A stretch of 64,000 nucleotides of DNA, from NCBI RefSeq assembly GCF_009834565.1, contig NZ_CP019428.1, forward strand, positions 2,294,001-2,358,000, given 5' to 3'. The position numbers and the translations under genes were made by a program. Within the stretch, counting starts at the first letter, position 1; every line of letters begins with the position of its first letter. This document shows, one piece after another, positions 63,745-64,000 of the stretch. The notes under the pieces were generated by a model, which was not told where the DNA came from, searched no databases, and worked only from the letters and a program-made list of their open reading frames with translations. Origin of the DNA: Pseudomonas sp. R76. GTDB taxonomy: Bacteria > Pseudomonadota > Gammaproteobacteria > Pseudomonadales > Pseudomonadaceae.

Positions 63745-64000
63745 GCCTACGTATCAGCCGTCAACACTGGGATGGGCTACTCAACGAACTGGACCAGGCG
63801 CGCCGCCAGCGCCATCTGCTGACGTATCGCGCGCTGCTGGAGCGCCTGCAATTCCCCACGCCGGCCATGCAAACCCTGGCCGCCGCCCTTGAGCACCTGG
63901 CCGCACTCGACGCCAAAGCCGAGCAGCCATTGCGCAGTTCGCTGGTGATCAGCCAGGGCGCAAGTCGCCTGCCGCGTACCGGTTTCTTTGAATGCGTGGA
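63741..64000 (+). CDS. Unrecognised protein, 5' part only (runs off the window)
   Basis: The frame starts at TTG 63741 with GGAGGG seven bases upstream and overlaps the XRE stop. 86 residues are visible. They are rich in Leu, Arg and Gln with helix-forming character (HWDGLLNELDQARRQRHLL), ending in TGFFECVE at the edge. No family recognised. Coding is supported by the ribosome-binding site and the overlap. Confidence 0.7.
   Translation, partial: MSLRISRQHWDGLLNELDQARRQRHLLTYRALLERLQFPTPAMQTLAAALEHLAALDAKAEQPLRSSLVISQGASRLPRTGFFECV

Overview
The window looks like chromosomal DNA of a Pseudomonas of the fluorescens group. Evidence is the high G+C coding sequence, pseudomonad gene neighbourhoods (for example fadE, GST and an ABC-2 exporter in one cluster), seven REP-type palindromes of the TGTGGGAGC..GCTTGC kind, three copies of a second large palindromic repeat, and tRNA pairs with stringent-type promoters. 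No phage, transposase, integrase or CRISPR array was seen.

Layout. 1-4.2 kb: an OmpR-type response regulator cut by the window edge, pyrF, a 360-bp tandem duplication of the tail of a CurA-like reductase gene, and an SDR. 4.4-9.9 kb: a MocR regulator, a chemoreceptor broken by an in-frame stop, a hydrolase, inverted arrays of 18-bp repeats, and a membrane-anchored unknown. 10.2-14.4 kb: two tRNA-Glu/tRNA-Gly pairs, gltS, a LuxR regulator and an orphan polyamine-type binding protein. 14.5-19.5 kb: a second MocR regulator divergent from an unusual ferredoxin-reductase/M24-peptidase fusion, then a secreted M20 peptidase. 19.7-27.2 kb: exbD-tonB-receptor-exbB-phospholipase D on the minus strand (receptor broken by a stop) facing phoD; together they suggest an envelope uptake locus linked to organic phosphate. 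27.4-43.2 kb: AlaX editing protein, LysR, fadE cluster, ABC-2 exporter, TetR/MFS pair, TDT carrier, LplT-PlsC fusion, a guanidine-II riboswitch with sugE, a BASS transporter and rdgC. 43.4-46.5 kb: two tRNA-Val/tRNA-Asp pairs and an MFS/LysR pair.

46.5-58.4 kb is the most unusual stretch. A complete kdp locus lies between two AT-richer, same-strand paralogues related to serralysin (AprA-type) proteases. Both paralogues have lost the HExxHxxGxxH zinc site, keep the sequence around the Met-turn and the C-terminal beta-roll region, and share a 12-bp motif about 90 bp upstream of their starts. The second copy is frameshifted at an A6 run. The kdp genes run F-(27-aa ORF)-A-C-B-D-E instead of the usual F-A-B-C-D-E, with an extra small membrane ORF further upstream.

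58.4-64 kb: a membrane-anchored catalase-like protein with a di-haem peroxidase, an FKBP lipoprotein, a perfect inverted pair of DnaA boxes ahead of a DUF1232 gene, and an XRE regulator overlapping a partial gene.

Four genes are visibly damaged (chemoreceptor, TonB receptor, GNAT, second serralysin-like gene). Either the strain has been losing accessory functions or a few positions contain sequencing errors; the two single-base stops and the A6 run should be checked first.
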